From contig NZ_JAERJD010000002.1 in assembly GCF_018257795.1 (NCBI RefSeq), positions 248,001 to 312,000 of the forward strand: 64,000 nt of DNA. Reading direction: 5' to 3'. Source of the DNA: Citrobacter sp. JGM124. GTDB taxonomy: Bacteria; Pseudomonadota; Gammaproteobacteria; Enterobacterales; Enterobacteriaceae. The notes under the pieces were generated by a model. That model worked only from the letters and a program-made list of their open reading frames with translations. It did no database searches and was not told the origin of the DNA. Below, one piece after another: positions 1-8,492 of this stretch (within the stretch, counting starts at the first letter, position 1; each line of letters begins with the position of its first letter). A program made the translations under genes and the position numbers.

Positions 1-686
1 GTGATCAGAGGAACCGTTAACCCAAAAGCTTGTTGCTGATGTAAACGGCGGGTAAGATCAATCCCTGAAGTGATATTCCCCCACTGGTCCGAACCACCAA
101 TCTGCAATACCACCCCGTGCAGTTTGTTCAGGCAGGCAAAGTCATAACCTTGTAATAAATTATAGGAAAACTCGGTAAAAGAGATTCCCACATCATCACG
201 ATTAAGGCGCTGCTTCACCGCTTCTTTATTAATCATCTGATTAACAGAGAAATGCTTGCCGATATCACGCAGGAAAGTCAGTACATTCATGTTGCCAAAC
301 CAGTCATAGTTATTGGCAGCAATCGCGGAGTTTTCACCACAGTCAAAGCTTAAGAAAGGCTCAACCTGGCGACGAATCTTTTCTACCCACTCTTCAACAG
401 TGTCTTCAGTATTGAGCTTACGCTCTACGGCTTTAAAGCTAGGATCACCAATAAGCCCGGTTGCCCCACCGACTAATGCGACCGGCTTATGACCTGCTTC
501 CTGAAAACGTTTCAGGCACAGTAGAGGAACCAGATGGCCCAAGTGCAAGCTATCAGCGGTCGGATCAAAGCCGCAATAGAGTGCGATTGACCCTTGCGCC
601 AGTCGCTCTGCTAACGCATCCTCATCCGTAACCTGGGCCACCAGGCCCCGCTCTTGCAATTGTTTTATCAAATTGATGCCTGACAT
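1..686 (-). CDS. tyrS: Tyrosyl-tRNA synthetase, N-terminal part (cut by window edge)
   Basis: Charges tRNA-Tyr with tyrosine in the cytoplasm (class I aminoacyl-tRNA synthetase). The visible 228 codons cover the N-terminal catalytic fold, starting [15 protein letters not shown] and containing the HIGH-type motif HLGH at residues 48-51 and the YDFACLN and GGSDQWGN stretches that bind tyrosine and tRNA. The frame is open to base 1, so the KMSKS-type loop and the C-terminal anticodon and S4-like domains lie outside the window. The ATG at 686 matches the E. coli N-terminus. pdxH lies upstream on the same strand, as in the E. coli pdxH-tyrS-pdxY operon. Identity is certain; only completeness is unknown. 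Confidence 0.97.
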   Translation of the reverse strand, partial: MSGINLIKQLQERGLVAQVTDEDALAERLAQGSIALYCGFDPTADSLHLGHLVPLLCLKRFQEAGHKPVALVGGATGLIGDPSFKAVERKLNTEDTVEEWVEKIRRQVEPFLSFDCGENSAIAANNYDWFGNMNVLTFLRDIGKHFSVNQMINKEAVKQRLNRDDVGISFTEFSYNLLQGYDFACLNKLHGVVLQIGGSDQWGNITSGIDLTRRLHQQQAFGLTVPLI

Positions 687-902
687 CAAATTCTCCATCT
701 CTATACGACTGCACCTTTACCGGTACACGGCTTTTCGCCCACTGGCGAAAGTTTCTTTATTAAGCGCTAAACGCCCCATTCTTCCATGTCACAGCCCTGT
801 TTATGAGTCTGAACTTACAAAACCTGCAACATCAATTGTCTGGATGCATAGAATAAAGCGCTCGCATCCACAGTACCAGCGCTTAACAAGAAATTCCTGC
901 GC

Positions 903-1559
903 TTATGGGGCAAGACGGTCGATATTCCAGCCATTTTCGTTTCGTTGGTAAAGAAAACGGTCGTGGAGGCGATTGGCCCCCCCCTGCCAGAACTCCATCT
1001 GCTCAATGCTCACCCGGAATCCTCCCCAAAAACTGGGCAACGGAACTTCTCCAGATTGGAATTTTTGTTTGAGTTCTAAAAACTTCCCTTCAAGAATGCC
1101 TCGTGCAGAAATACGGCTGGACTGCTTAGAAACCCAGGCACCGATTTGACTGTCACGTGGGCGGCTATGGAAATACTTTAATACTTCCAGGGTCGACAAC
1201 CTTTCAGCTATTCCCTGGACCATCACCTGACGTTCCAGCATATGCCAAGGAAAGTGAAGACTAATACGCGCGTTATGCTCAATTTGCTGCGCTTTGCGTG
1301 AGCCGAGGTTGGTATAGAACACCATCCCTCTTTCGTCGTAATGTTTAAGCAAAACAATACGCTGGTAGGGTTGTCCATGCTCATCCACTGTCGCCACGAC
1401 CATTGCCGTAGGATCAGCCAGTTTTGCTTCACAAGCCTGTGCCAGCCAGCGCTCAAATAGCGGTAATGGCGTTTCGGTGAGCTGCTGACGCCGTAATCCA
1501 CCTTGCGTATATTCCCGCCGAAGATGGGCTATCTGCTGCAAAGAATCGTTATCAGACAT
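903..1559 (-). CDS. pdxH: Pyridoxamine 5'-phosphate oxidase
   Basis: FMN-dependent cytoplasmic enzyme that oxidises pyridoxine or pyridoxamine 5'-phosphate to pyridoxal 5'-phosphate, the last step of vitamin B6 synthesis and salvage. The 218 residues equal the E. coli length and align end to end: [20 protein letters not shown] is the FMN-binding region, [11 protein letters not shown] and PSFWGGFRV are family signatures, and the protein ends IDRLAP. It precedes tyrS on the same strand with a gap of about 215 bases, which fits an operon. A perfect inverted repeat lies about 45 bases upstream of the start. Confidence 0.98.
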   Translation of the reverse strand: MSDNDSLQQIAHLRREYTQGGLRRQQLTETPLPLFERWLAQACEAKLADPTAMVVATVDEHGQPYQRIVLLKHYDERGMVFYTNLGSRKAQQIEHNARISLHFPWHMLERQVMVQGIAERLSTLEVLKYFHSRPRDSQIGAWVSKQSSRISARGILEGKFLELKQKFQSGEVPLPSFWGGFRVSIEQMEFWQGGANRLHDRFLYQRNENGWNIDRLAP

Positions 1560-1603
1560 GATGTTACACCCACTATTTTTGAATGAGTTCTATTGTGCTC
1601 CCC

Positions 1604-1632
1604 GTATCCAAAAATCTCAATCTTTTGGATAC
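1604..1632. repeat. Perfect 10-bp inverted repeat upstream of pdxH
   Basis: GTATCCAAAA and TTTTGGATAC are exact reverse complements separated by nine bases. The repeat lies 45-73 bases upstream of the pdxH start, where a promoter or operator would be expected. It could be a repressor site or an mRNA hairpin; the regulator is unknown. Confidence 0.6.
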
Positions 1633-1973
1633 CAGCAATGTTCAGGCTTTGACGTTTAATTTCTGGCTTATTTCCTGTTTAATACTAAATACTGCCAATA
1701 TCCCTGAGCGGCATGCTCCCTGTAGTGAACTGTTCGATAAAATGACAGTCTCAATATTCACCCTCTCATCGAGATCATGCATAGCATAAATATTGTGCTT
1801 TCAGCCGCAGAATGGCGACGCTGATTTGCTCTGAATTCGATGAAGTGTTAATCGTGTAATAATGCAGCAATCCGATATTTTTTTAGTATCCGTTTAGGTA
1901 TTATTAGTTTAGATCTGCTTATATTTTACCGGTTGATGTTGTAACAAGATAAGTATCAGATCGATTTACCCTA

Positions 1974-1979
1974 TATAAT
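1974..1979 (+). promoter_or_regulatory. Probable slyB promoter -10 element
   Basis: A perfect TATAAT lies 50 bases upstream of the slyB start. No good -35 hexamer sits at the right spacing, which suggests an activator. In E. coli slyB is PhoP-activated, but I could not see two correctly spaced GTTTA half-sites here. Confidence 0.45.
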
Positions 1980-2029
1980 GAGTACTCATGGAAGCTCATT
2001 TGAGCGTCTCGTCATGATTGGAGATAGAA

Positions 2030-2497
2030 ATGATTTCACGTGTTCTGGTAGTTTCACTGGTAGGTTTAACCCTCGCGGGTTGTGTTAACAACAATGCACT
2101 TTCTGGTGATGTGGTCAGTGCCAGTCAAGCGAAGCAAGTCCAAAACGTGACATACGGGACCATTCTGTCAGTACGTCCAGTACAAATTCAGGGTGGTAGC
2201 GATGAAAACATCGTTGGTGCTATTGGCGGTGCCGTTCTGGGCGGTTTCCTGGGTAATACTATCGGCGGCGGTACGGGGCGTTCACTGGCTACCGCTGCGG
2301 GAGCTATCGCAGGTGGTTTAGCAGGTCAGGGTGTACAGGGTGAACTGAATAAAACCAATGGCGTACAAATGGAAATTCGTGAAGACAGTGGCAGAACTAT
2401 CGTTGTGACGCAAAAACAGGATGCAACACGCTTCTCTGTTGGACAACGTGTTTCACTGATAGGGAATGGCAACCAGGTCTCAGTTGCTCCACGTTAA
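2030..2497 (+). CDS. slyB: Outer membrane lipoprotein SlyB
   Basis: Small outer-membrane lipoprotein, part of the PhoPQ/Mg2+ envelope-stress response in E. coli and Salmonella. It has 155 residues, the E. coli length. The signal peptide MISRVLVVSLVGLTLAGC ends in the lipobox LAGC with Cys18. A glycine-zipper segment (VGAIGGAVLGGFLGN, about residues 65-95) follows, typical of the 17 kDa surface antigen/Rick family. I chose the ATG at 2030 over an in-frame TTG at 2018 because GGAG at 2020-2023 gives a normal ribosome site and the protein then starts as in E. coli. slyA lies convergent downstream. Confidence 0.95.
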   Translation: MISRVLVVSLVGLTLAGCVNNNALSGDVVSASQAKQVQNVTYGTILSVRPVQIQGGSDENIVGAIGGAVLGGFLGNTIGGGTGRSLATAAGAIAGGLAGQGVQGELNKTNGVQMEIREDSGRTIVVTQKQDATRFSVGQRVSLIGNGNQVSVAPR

Positions 2498-2505
2498 TAT
2501 AACTA

Positions 2506-2536
2506 AAGGCCTCACCTGATAATTCAGGTAGGCCTT
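2506..2536 (+). terminator. Hairpin terminator after slyB
   Basis: AAGGCCT-C-ACCTGA pairs with TCAGGT-AGGCCTT around a TAAT loop with one bulged C. It starts nine bases after the slyB stop and is followed by AT-rich sequence with a T-run about ten bases further on. Confidence 0.6.
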
Positions 2537-2678
2537 ATATTTACAGGTTTTTTGTTATTCCCACCGTCGTTTATTTCACCCTACAGTACTGGGATACTGT
2601 TATGGCTGAACATAAACCGAGCCGTCGCGCAGCAGGCATAATACTGCAGTGGTATGGACCGTCGCAGAAGTATGAATG

Positions 2679-3116
2679 CTACACCTCACCGCCCTGTAAT
2701 CGGGTGATATTTGTTTCCAGTCGGCTGATTAAGTTAATGAGTTGTTCTTGTTCTTCTGAGCTGATACCAGAAAGAATCTCACAACGTGTCATGCCGATGA
2801 CATGTTCCATTTGTTCAATAATTACTCCGGCACTTTCTGTTAGCGTAATTCGTTTGGCTCGACGATCGTAGGCACAGGTACGACGAGCAATAAGCCCTTT
2901 CTTTTCCAACTGATCTAAAGTACGGACCAAAGAAGGTTGCTCGATACCAATGGCTTTAGCCAGTTGAATTTGAGACTGTTCGGGGGGCATTTGATGAATA
3001 TTATGCAATGTCACCCAATGGGTCTGTGTCAATTCCAAAGGCTTTAATCGGTGATCGATTAATGCGCGCCAGAGACGCACCAAACGGGATAAGTCCGATC
3101 CTAATGGCGATTCCAA
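2679..3116 (-). CDS. slyA: MarR-family transcriptional regulator SlyA
   Basis: Winged-helix dimeric regulator that counteracts H-NS and controls envelope and virulence genes in enterics. The protein aligns throughout with E. coli and Salmonella SlyA: dimerisation helices at both ends and the winged helix near [20 protein letters not shown], including the DRRAKR wing. The start is chosen as TTG at 3116 (145 residues). AAGGAG immediately abuts an in-frame GTG two codons upstream, leaving no spacing for that start, whereas the TTG lies six bases from it. E. coli and Salmonella slyA also use TTG at this codon. A SlyA-like palindrome lies just upstream. Confidence 0.95.
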   Translation of the reverse strand: MESPLGSDLSRLVRLWRALIDHRLKPLELTQTHWVTLHNIHQMPPEQSQIQLAKAIGIEQPSLVRTLDQLEKKGLIARRTCAYDRRAKRITLTESAGVIIEQMEHVIGMTRCEILSGISSEEQEQLINLISRLETNITRLQGGEV

Positions 3117-3132
3117 TTTCACCTCCTTATAA

Positions 3133-3144
3133 TTAGCTTTCTAA
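3133..3144. promoter_or_regulatory. SlyA-box-like palindrome in the slyA leader
   Basis: TTAGCTTTCTAA matches the SlyA consensus TTAGCAAGCTAA at the outer positions (TTAGC...CTAA). It lies 17-28 bases upstream of the slyA start codon, next to its ribosome site, which fits negative autoregulation. It is a 9 of 12 match, so only a candidate. Confidence 0.4.
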
Positions 3145-3560
3145 CTTAATTTGCCGATCCTAATGTCATGTCCAGACATTAAATGCCAAAACCGAATCCC
3201 TTATTTTGATAAAGTTTACTCACTCTTTGCCACTTCAATATTCTACAAACTAACAAAAATGAAAAGTACACTTTACAATTCAGAGGTTTTACTGACGGTA
3301 ATTTTACTTTTTACTGATAAGTAACCAGCCCAATATTCTGATTTTCTACTCCTCCTTATTATCGTGCAGAGATAAAATCTGTCAGATGAAAAGGTGTACG
3401 TTAAACGTATCGGTGCAGATGGTATGTTGTATTTTTGAAGGCAATCGATGTACAAAAAATCGCCCAGATTGAGGCTGAAAATAGCACGTCAAAAGACACA
3501 TTTTAACACTAACGATTTAAATGTAGCTGTTAGCTGCCCTTCAGAAATAATCTGTCTGAT

Positions 3561-3601
3561 GTGCGATGAGTCGCATCCGACAAGCCAGGCGCTAGCGTCT
3601 G
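3561..3601. repeat. Pair of short palindromes (possible REP-like remnant)
   Basis: TGCGA-TGAG-TCGCA is followed within ten bases by the 16-base near-palindrome CAGGCGCTAGCGTCTG at 3586-3601 (one G-T wobble). Neither is followed by a T-run. The GC-rich paired-hairpin look in an intergenic position recalls REP elements, but I see no second copy in the window. Confidence 0.3.
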
Positions 3602-3805
3602 AAACCTGAAAACACTGGCACAACAGCGAGTGGGGAACAACCGATGAACCTCTCACAAAATCAATCTAACACGTTGTTAGTCGTTTGCCAAAAACCGAAA
3701 AAATACCGGAAGATAACAACAAGTTACTATTCAGACATGAGTTGTCTTACTCATTGCAATCTTCCGTTTCAACCCCAGGCGTTCGTTCCCGTATGTCTGG
3801 CGTAT

Positions 3806-4702
3806 TTAAGGGACATCATAACCCAGCGCCGCTTTGCGAATACGGAACCATTGCTGACGATCCATCTCCAGTGACAGCGCGTGAATGGCGGAACGAACCC
3901 GTTCAATTTTACCGGAGCCGATAATCGGTAACGGTTGTGAGGGTAACCGCATGATCCAGGCGTAAACGACTTGTTCAATGTTCTCAGCCCCGAGCTCAAT
4001 GGCCACATCTTGCAACTCATTACGCAAAGACTGATATTGATCATCCTTAAACAGACTCCCTCCCCCCAGACAGGACCATGCCATCGGGTGAATACGCAGT
4101 TGCTGCAGCTGATCCAGAGTCCCATCCAGTAGCGAATACTGGCAGACTGGGGATATTTCAACCTGATTCGTGGCCAGAGTGAATGGTAATCGGGATTGCA
4201 GTAAAGAAAACTGTGACGGGGTAAAATTTGACACGCCAAAGTGCTGAACTTTGCCGCTCTGGTGCAAGTGAATAAACGCTTCCGCAACATCATCAGCATC
4301 CATCAACGGGTCAGGGCGATGGATCAGGAGTAAATCAAGCCGGTCTGTGGCCAAGTTTTTCAGCGAATTCTCAGCACCGTGAATAATATAGTCACGGCTG
4401 GTAATATAATGACCAATCTTGTTTTCAGTTTTTGCCCTGGTGGCAATGCCACACTTCGTCACAATCTGCATTTTATTGCGCACATGACCAAGCTGCTGCA
4501 AGGCTTTACCAAAAGTCGCTTCACACTGGTAACCACCATAGATATCCGCATGGTCTACCGTTGTAATCCCCAGATCAACATGTTCTTCTATAAAACTAGC
4601 CAGCTGCCGGGATGTCATTCCCCATTCCATCAAACGCCAGTATCCCATTACCAGACGTGAAAATTCGGGGCCCTGGGGAGCTGTTTTAATGCGTTGCATC
4701 AT
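3806..4702 (-). CDS. ydhF: Aldo/keto reductase YdhF
   Basis: NADPH-type oxidoreductase of the aldo/keto reductase superfamily (TIM barrel), physiological substrate unknown. At 298 residues it equals E. coli YdhF and aligns end to end. The family signatures are visible: DHADIYGGY with catalytic Asp and Tyr, LLIHRPDPLMD with the active-site His, FGVSNFTPSQF, and the cofactor segment LPIIGSGKIERV near the C-terminus. It runs on the same strand as ydhL, 41 bases away, so the pair is probably one transcript. An in-frame second ATG follows the first; the longer form matches the known length. Confidence 0.94.
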   Translation of the reverse strand: MMQRIKTAPQGPEFSRLVMGYWRLMEWGMTSRQLASFIEEHVDLGITTVDHADIYGGYQCEATFGKALQQLGHVRNKMQIVTKCGIATRAKTENKIGHYITSRDYIIHGAENSLKNLATDRLDLLLIHRPDPLMDADDVAEAFIHLHQSGKVQHFGVSNFTPSQFSLLQSRLPFTLATNQVEISPVCQYSLLDGTLDQLQQLRIHPMAWSCLGGGSLFKDDQYQSLRNELQDVAIELGAENIEQVVYAWIMRLPSQPLPIIGSGKIERVRSAIHALSLEMDRQQWFRIRKAALGYDVP

Positions 4703-4743
4703 AATATTATCGCCTTTTAAGAAAGAACCCGGGTCGTATTCAA

Positions 4744-4983
4744 TTAAAACAGGGAGGGCTGCTCGGGCTCTTCATCCTGACGGGTTTTAGCCCCCCGAAG
4801 TTTACGTAACAAACGTGACCGACATAATCGTAAAACTTCCTGCTTTTGACCGTCATTCATCGTCTGCCAGTTAAAACGCTCTTCCCGACTTCGGAAGCAA
4901 CCACGACAAAAACCGCGATCATCTGACTGGCAGATACCACGGCACGGACTTTGTAATGGAAAAAACTCAAGCTGCTCTGACAA
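4744..4983 (-). CDS. ydhL: Small cysteine-rich DUF1289 protein YdhL
   Basis: A 79-residue protein equal in length to E. coli YdhL. Its function is not known. Four cysteines in the pattern C14-x3-C18-x7-C26-x2-C29 (SPCRGIC...GFCRGC) define the DUF1289 family and suggest a metal or iron-sulfur site. The C-terminus EPEQPSLF is conserved. It is transcribed away from nemR and towards ydhF, as in E. coli. Confidence 0.93.
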   Translation of the reverse strand: MSEQLEFFPLQSPCRGICQSDDRGFCRGCFRSREERFNWQTMNDGQKQEVLRLCRSRLLRKLRGAKTRQDEEPEQPSLF

Positions 4984-5209
4984 GGCACAACCCCTGATTT
5001 AATCATAAACTTATTGAAGTCTTATCAACCGACTCTTGCAAGTCATTAAGACAAATAATGTGCTCTCACTGATTAAAACGTTAGCTGACAGGCACCATTA
5101 AAAGTGACGGTGTCACAACTCTGGTTGTGTCTGAAAGGAAAAATAGCAGGGGGGGAGCGTCACCATGCTGGCTGTTGGGGCAATTACGCCAGAAATTATG
5201 ACCCGGATA

Positions 5210-5238
5210 TTGCATTAGACCGAATGGTCTATTATATT
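5210..5238 (+). promoter_or_regulatory. nemRA promoter with NemR operator in the spacer
   Basis: TTGCAT (5210-5215) and TATATT (5233-5238) form a sigma-70 promoter with an exact 17-base spacer. The NemR operator TAGACC-GAAT-GGTCTA occupies 5216-5231, almost the whole spacer. A repressor bound there would block RNA polymerase, matching the known de-repression of nemRA by electrophiles and hypochlorous acid. The predicted transcription start, about seven bases after the -10 element, falls on the nemR ATG. Confidence 0.85.
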
Positions 5239-5244
5239 GACATG

Positions 5245-5844
5245 ATGAACAGAAATCCTGAGCATGATACTCGCAAGCATCTGCTTGCCACTGGTGAACA
5301 GCTTTGCCTCGCCCGCGGTTTTACGGGAATGGGGCTGAGTGAATTGTTGCGTACCGCGGAAGTTCCAAAGGGATCGTTTTACCACTACTTTCGTTCTAAA
5401 GAGGCGTTTGGTGTGACGATGCTTGAGGATTATTATCGCCGTTTTAATCAACAATTTGAAACTCAGCTTGCAGCCCCACCCGGGGCCCGTGGTCAACGAT
5501 TGCTCAATTGGTACCAGGATTCATTGCATGAATTTTTTGCCAGTGGTCATCTGACCAACTGTCTGGCAGTCAAGCTCTCAGCCGAGGTCTGCGATCTCTC
5601 TGAAGATATGCGTGCCGCTCTTGACTGTGGTGCAACCAGAATGATGGAATTACTGGCGCACTCTCTCGAACAGGCTCGAGCTGAAAAAGAGCTCTATTTC
5701 ACCGGTGAAGCACCAGCCCTGGCTCAGGTGCTTTATACATTATGGCTAGGGGCCAGCTTGCAGGCAAAACTATCCCGTAAAGCCACCCCCCTGGAAAATG
5801 CTCTGGCACATATTAAGACCTTGCTTGTTGTGCCTGTCCCCTGA
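5245..5844 (+). CDS. nemR: TetR-family electrophile/HOCl-sensing repressor NemR
   Basis: Repressor of nemA-gloA that is inactivated by N-ethylmaleimide, methylglyoxal and reactive chlorine. The N-terminal TetR helix-turn-helix is seen at GLSELLRTAEVPKGSFYHYF (residues 30-49). I start at the ATG at 5245: this gives 199 residues as in E. coli and places the redox Cys at exactly 106 (TNCLAVKLSAEVC, with Cys116) and its partner Lys at 175 (LQAKLSR), the pair known to form the Cys-Lys sulfenamide switch. The frame is open further upstream to 5104, but that stretch contains the promoter and operator. An adjacent ATG at 5242 is also possible. nemA follows 51 bases later. Confidence 0.95.
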   Translation: MNRNPEHDTRKHLLATGEQLCLARGFTGMGLSELLRTAEVPKGSFYHYFRSKEAFGVTMLEDYYRRFNQQFETQLAAPPGARGQRLLNWYQDSLHEFFASGHLTNCLAVKLSAEVCDLSEDMRAALDCGATRMMELLAHSLEQARAEKELYFTGEAPALAQVLYTLWLGASLQAKLSRKATPLENALAHIKTLLVVPVP

Positions 5845-5848
5845 CAGG
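5833..5848 (+). other. Hairpin over the nemR stop codon
   Basis: CCTGTC-CCCT-GACAGG forms a six-base stem that includes the nemR TGA at 5842-5844. No T-run follows. It could slow 3' decay or tune nemR relative to nemA in the shared mRNA. Confidence 0.35.
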
Positions 5849-5895
5849 TATTTTATTTGTCCATTCACTAGTCGACCAGTCTATTTGAGGTGCAC

Positions 5896-6999
5896 ATGTC
5901 CCGTGAAAAAGTTTTTACCCCATTAACTGTTGGAGCGATCACCGTCCCTAATCGTATCTTTATGGCCCCCCTCACCCGCCTGCGTAGCATTGAACCGGGG
6001 GATATTCCAACCCCATTAATGGCGGAGTATTATCAGCAACGCGCCAGTTCTGGTTTGATTATTACCGAAGCGACGCAAATTTCTTTCCAGTCAAAAGGCT
6101 ATGCTGGCGCACCGGGTTTGCATACTGATGAACAAATCGCAGCCTGGAAAATCATCACTAATGCGGTGCATCAGCATCAGGGACACATTGCGGTACAACT
6201 TTGGCACACAGGTCGTATTTCCCATTCCAGCATTCAGCCTGATCAGCAAGCGCCGGTAGCTCCTTCCGCAATCAATTCAGGAACCCGCACCTCCCTTCGG
6301 GATGAAAATGGTCAGGCTATCCGTGTTGATACTTCCGACCCACGCGCCCTGGAACTGAGTGAAATTCCGGGTATTGTTGCTGATTTTCGTCATGCAGCAG
6401 CCTGTGCCCGTGAAGCCGGATTTGATCTTCTGGAACTCCACGGAGCGCATGGCTATTTGTTGCATCAATTTTTGTCTGCTGCTTCAAACCAGCGTACAGA
6501 CGAGTATGGTGGTAGCCGTGAGAACCGTGCCCGCCTGCTTCTGGAAGTGGTTGATGCAGTCTGCGCTGAGTGGGGAGCGAATCGTATTGGTATTCGTCTC
6601 TCACCTATTGGTAGTTTCCAGAATGTGGATAACGGCCCTGATGCTGAAGAAGATGCACTGTATTTAATTGATGAACTCAATAAACGTGGCATCGCCTATA
6701 TTCATCTGTCTGAACCTGACTGGGTTGGTGGTGCGCCTTATAGTGACGTCTTCCGTCGCACGGTACGTGAACACTTTAATGGTGTGATCATTGGTGCCGG
6801 GGCTTATACCCTTGAAAAAGCAGAAACACTGATTGATAAAGGGCTGATTGATGCGGTGGCTTTCGGCCGGGATTATATCGCTAACCCTGACCTGGTTGAG
6901 CGATTCCAGCATCAGCGCCCGCTGAATGAACAACGGCCTGAGTTCTTCTACGGTGGCGATGCTGAAGGTTATACCGACTACCCTACGTGGTCTGAATAA
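5896..6999 (+). CDS. nemA: N-ethylmaleimide reductase, old-yellow-enzyme family
   Basis: FMN flavoprotein that uses NADPH to reduce electrophilic alkenes and nitro compounds, including N-ethylmaleimide and nitrate esters. The TIM-barrel signatures are clear: [14 protein letters not shown] at the N-terminus, [27 protein letters not shown] active-site segment ([12 protein letters not shown]) and the phosphate-binding [11 protein letters not shown] plus [13 protein letters not shown]. It has 367 residues from the ATG at 5896, which has GAGG five bases upstream; a GTG at 5890 is in frame but overlaps that site. It sits between nemR and gloA, the order of the E. coli nemRA-gloA detoxification operon. 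Confidence 0.96.
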   Translation: MSREKVFTPLTVGAITVPNRIFMAPLTRLRSIEPGDIPTPLMAEYYQQRASSGLIITEATQISFQSKGYAGAPGLHTDEQIAAWKIITNAVHQHQGHIAVQLWHTGRISHSSIQPDQQAPVAPSAINSGTRTSLRDENGQAIRVDTSDPRALELSEIPGIVADFRHAAACAREAGFDLLELHGAHGYLLHQFLSAASNQRTDEYGGSRENRARLLLEVVDAVCAEWGANRIGIRLSPIGSFQNVDNGPDAEEDALYLIDELNKRGIAYIHLSEPDWVGGAPYSDVFRRTVREHFNGVIIGAGAYTLEKAETLIDKGLIDAVAFGRDYIANPDLVERFQHQRPLNEQRPEFFYGGDAEGYTDYPTWSE

Positions 7000-7081
7000 C
7001 GGGCAATCATTGATAGCGGCGGGTAATCGCCGTTATACTCAACAATTCCTGTAACACATTGTTTAATCTGATGAGGACAAT

Positions 7082-7489
7082 ATGCGCCTACTCCATACCA
7101 TGTTACGTGTTGGTGATTTACAACGCTCTATCGATTTTTATACCAAAGTATTGGGTATGAGCTTACTGCGTACCAGTGAAAACACGGAATACAAATATAC
7201 TCTGGCGTTTGTCGGCTACGCTCCGGAAAGTGAGGCCGCCGCCATTGAATTAACCTATAACTGGGGTGTTGACAGTTATGAACTTGGTAATGCTTATGGG
7301 CATATCGCGTTAAGTGTTGATAACGCTGCCGACGCCTGTGAGCGCATCCGCAATAATGGCGGGAATGTAACCCGTGAAGCTGGCCCGGTCAAAGGTGGCT
7401 CCACTGTGATTGCCTTTGTTGAAGACCCGGATGGTTATAAAATCGAGCTTATCGAAGAGAAAGACGCCGGTAAAGGCTTAGGCCACTGA
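7082..7489 (+). CDS. gloA: Lactoylglutathione lyase (glyoxalase I)
   Basis: Converts the hemithioacetal of methylglyoxal and glutathione to S-lactoylglutathione. At 135 residues it equals E. coli GloA, and all four Ni2+ ligands of that enzyme are present at identical positions: His5, Glu56, His74 and Glu122. It lies 82 bases after nemA on the same strand; in E. coli it is co-transcribed with nemRA so that methylglyoxal sensed by NemR induces its own removal. A perfect 10-base hairpin overlaps the sequence just after the stop. Confidence 0.98.
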   Translation: MRLLHTMLRVGDLQRSIDFYTKVLGMSLLRTSENTEYKYTLAFVGYAPESEAAAIELTYNWGVDSYELGNAYGHIALSVDNAADACERIRNNGGNVTREAGPVKGGSTVIAFVEDPDGYKIELIEEKDAGKGLGH

Positions 7490-7497
7490 TATACCCT

Positions 7498-7520
7498 ATT
7501 GGGCGTATCTTACGCCCAAT
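7498..7520 (+). terminator. Perfect 10-bp hairpin after gloA
   Basis: ATTGGGCGTA-TCT-TACGCCCAAT begins nine bases after the gloA stop. There is no T-run, so it may stabilise the 3' end or work with Rho rather than terminate on its own. Confidence 0.4.
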
Positions 7521-7584
7521 ACTGCATCCCTCGCTAAAATTTGCCATAATGCGCCCTGCACTTTCCCCGTATTAAGAGAATCAG

Positions 7585-8247
7585 ATGTCAGACAACACGC
7601 AATTGCATGGCTTATGCGACCGTTTTCGTGGGTTTTACCCAGTGGTTATTGATGTTGAAACCGCAGGATTTAATGCCAGAAGCGATGCGTTACTGGAAGT
7701 AGCCGCTATTACACTAAAAATGGATCAAGATGGCTGGTTGCTGCCTGACGAGACAATCCATTTTCACGTTGAGCCTTTTGAAGGTGCAAATTTACAGCCT
7801 GAAGCGCTCGCTTTTAATGGTATAGATCCACATAACCCGTTACGTGGTGCTGTCAGTGAATATGATGCCCTGCATGCTATTTTTAAGGCCGTGCGTAAAG
7901 GTATGAAAGAGACTGAATGCAGCCGGGCGATTATGGTGGCACATAATGCGACGTTTGATCACAGTTTTATGATGGCTGCTGCCGAACGCGCCTCCCTGAA
8001 ACGTAACCCTTTTCACCCGTTTGTCACCTTCGATACCGCCGCACTGAGTGGCCTGGCTTTGGGGCAGACAGTCCTGGCAAAAGCCTGCACCGCCGCAGGG
8101 CTGGACTTTGATAATACTCAAGCCCATTCCGCATTATACGATACCGAACAAACAGCTTTGCTGTTTTGCGAAATCGTTAACCGCTGGAAACGTCTTGGCG
8201 GCTGGCCGTTAGCCCTGCCTGAAGATTCGGCATCGGCTGCTGATTAA
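7585..8247 (+). CDS. rnt: Ribonuclease T
   Basis: 3'-5' exoribonuclease that trims tRNA CCA ends and matures the 3' ends of 5S and 23S rRNA; a homodimer of the DEDDh family. The acidic exonuclease motif [14 protein letters not shown] places catalytic Asp23 and Glu25 as in E. coli; the further DEDDh residues lie in [13 protein letters not shown] and [12 protein letters not shown]. It has 220 residues against 215 in E. coli, with extra residues only at the tail. In E. coli the helicase gene lhr follows rnt, but it is absent here. Confidence 0.97.
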   Translation: MSDNTQLHGLCDRFRGFYPVVIDVETAGFNARSDALLEVAAITLKMDQDGWLLPDETIHFHVEPFEGANLQPEALAFNGIDPHNPLRGAVSEYDALHAIFKAVRKGMKETECSRAIMVAHNATFDHSFMMAAAERASLKRNPFHPFVTFDTAALSGLALGQTVLAKACTAAGLDFDNTQAHSALYDTEQTALLFCEIVNRWKRLGGWPLALPEDSASAAD

Positions 8248-8357
8248 GTGCCACATCATCCGTTCCCGGATTGACTATTGTTATCACGGCAACAGGGTAT
8301 GACGTGGTAACAGTAGTCCCCCCAGTCGTTCACACGAATACCCATAGGGCCCGTCCG

Positions 8358-8371
8358 GGCAGATATCTGCC
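8358..8371. repeat. 14-bp perfect palindrome between rnt and grxD
   Basis: GGCAGATATCTGCC is its own reverse complement. It lies about 110 bases after rnt with no T-run, so it is not a simple terminator. No function can be assigned. Confidence 0.35.
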
Positions 8372-8416
8372 TGTCAGGTTCCTGAGAGCAGAAAGGATTA
8401 CCTGTCGAGCGAAGGC

Positions 8417-8453
8417 AAAAAAATGACCGACAGGGGAATGCCCCTACCGGTCA
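8417..8453 (-). terminator. Intrinsic terminator of grxD
   Basis: Read on the minus strand, TGACCGGTAGGGG pairs with CCCCTGTCGGTCA around a four-base loop, with two wobble or mismatched positions, and is followed by seven T. It lies 40 bases beyond the grxD stop. Confidence 0.85.
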
Positions 8454-8492
8454 TGATTAAACAGGCGCCTTTCTTAAGCCTGTACTGCGTAT

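Larger units (their letters stand above)
1560..2029. other. Gene-free spacer between pdxH and slyB
   Basis: In E. coli this interval carries mliC and anmK; neither can be found here in any frame. It holds a perfect 10-base inverted repeat (1604-1613 and 1623-1632) near the pdxH start and the slyB promoter region at its right end. A 68-codon open frame at 1583-1789 has no family resemblance and I do not accept it as a gene. Confidence 0.6.
3117..3805. other. Gene-free spacer between ydhF and slyA
   Basis: E. coli carries ydhIJK and sodC here; none is present. The short open frames in this stretch lack ribosome sites and family resemblance. The interval contains the slyA leader and, at about 3561-3601, two short palindromes that could be remnants of a repeated extragenic element. 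Confidence 0.6.

Noticed and set aside
1583..1789. 68-codon frame between pdxH and slyB
   Set aside because: No ribosome site or family, and it overlaps the inverted repeat; not a remnant of mliC or anmK that I can recognise.
1905..1924. PhoP box at slyB
   Set aside because: Two GTTTA elements occur upstream but 15 bases apart, whereas a PhoP box needs 11; no good match remains.
5104..5244. N-terminal extension of NemR by 47 codons
   Set aside because: This stretch contains the promoter and operator, and the extended numbering would misplace Cys106 and Lys175.
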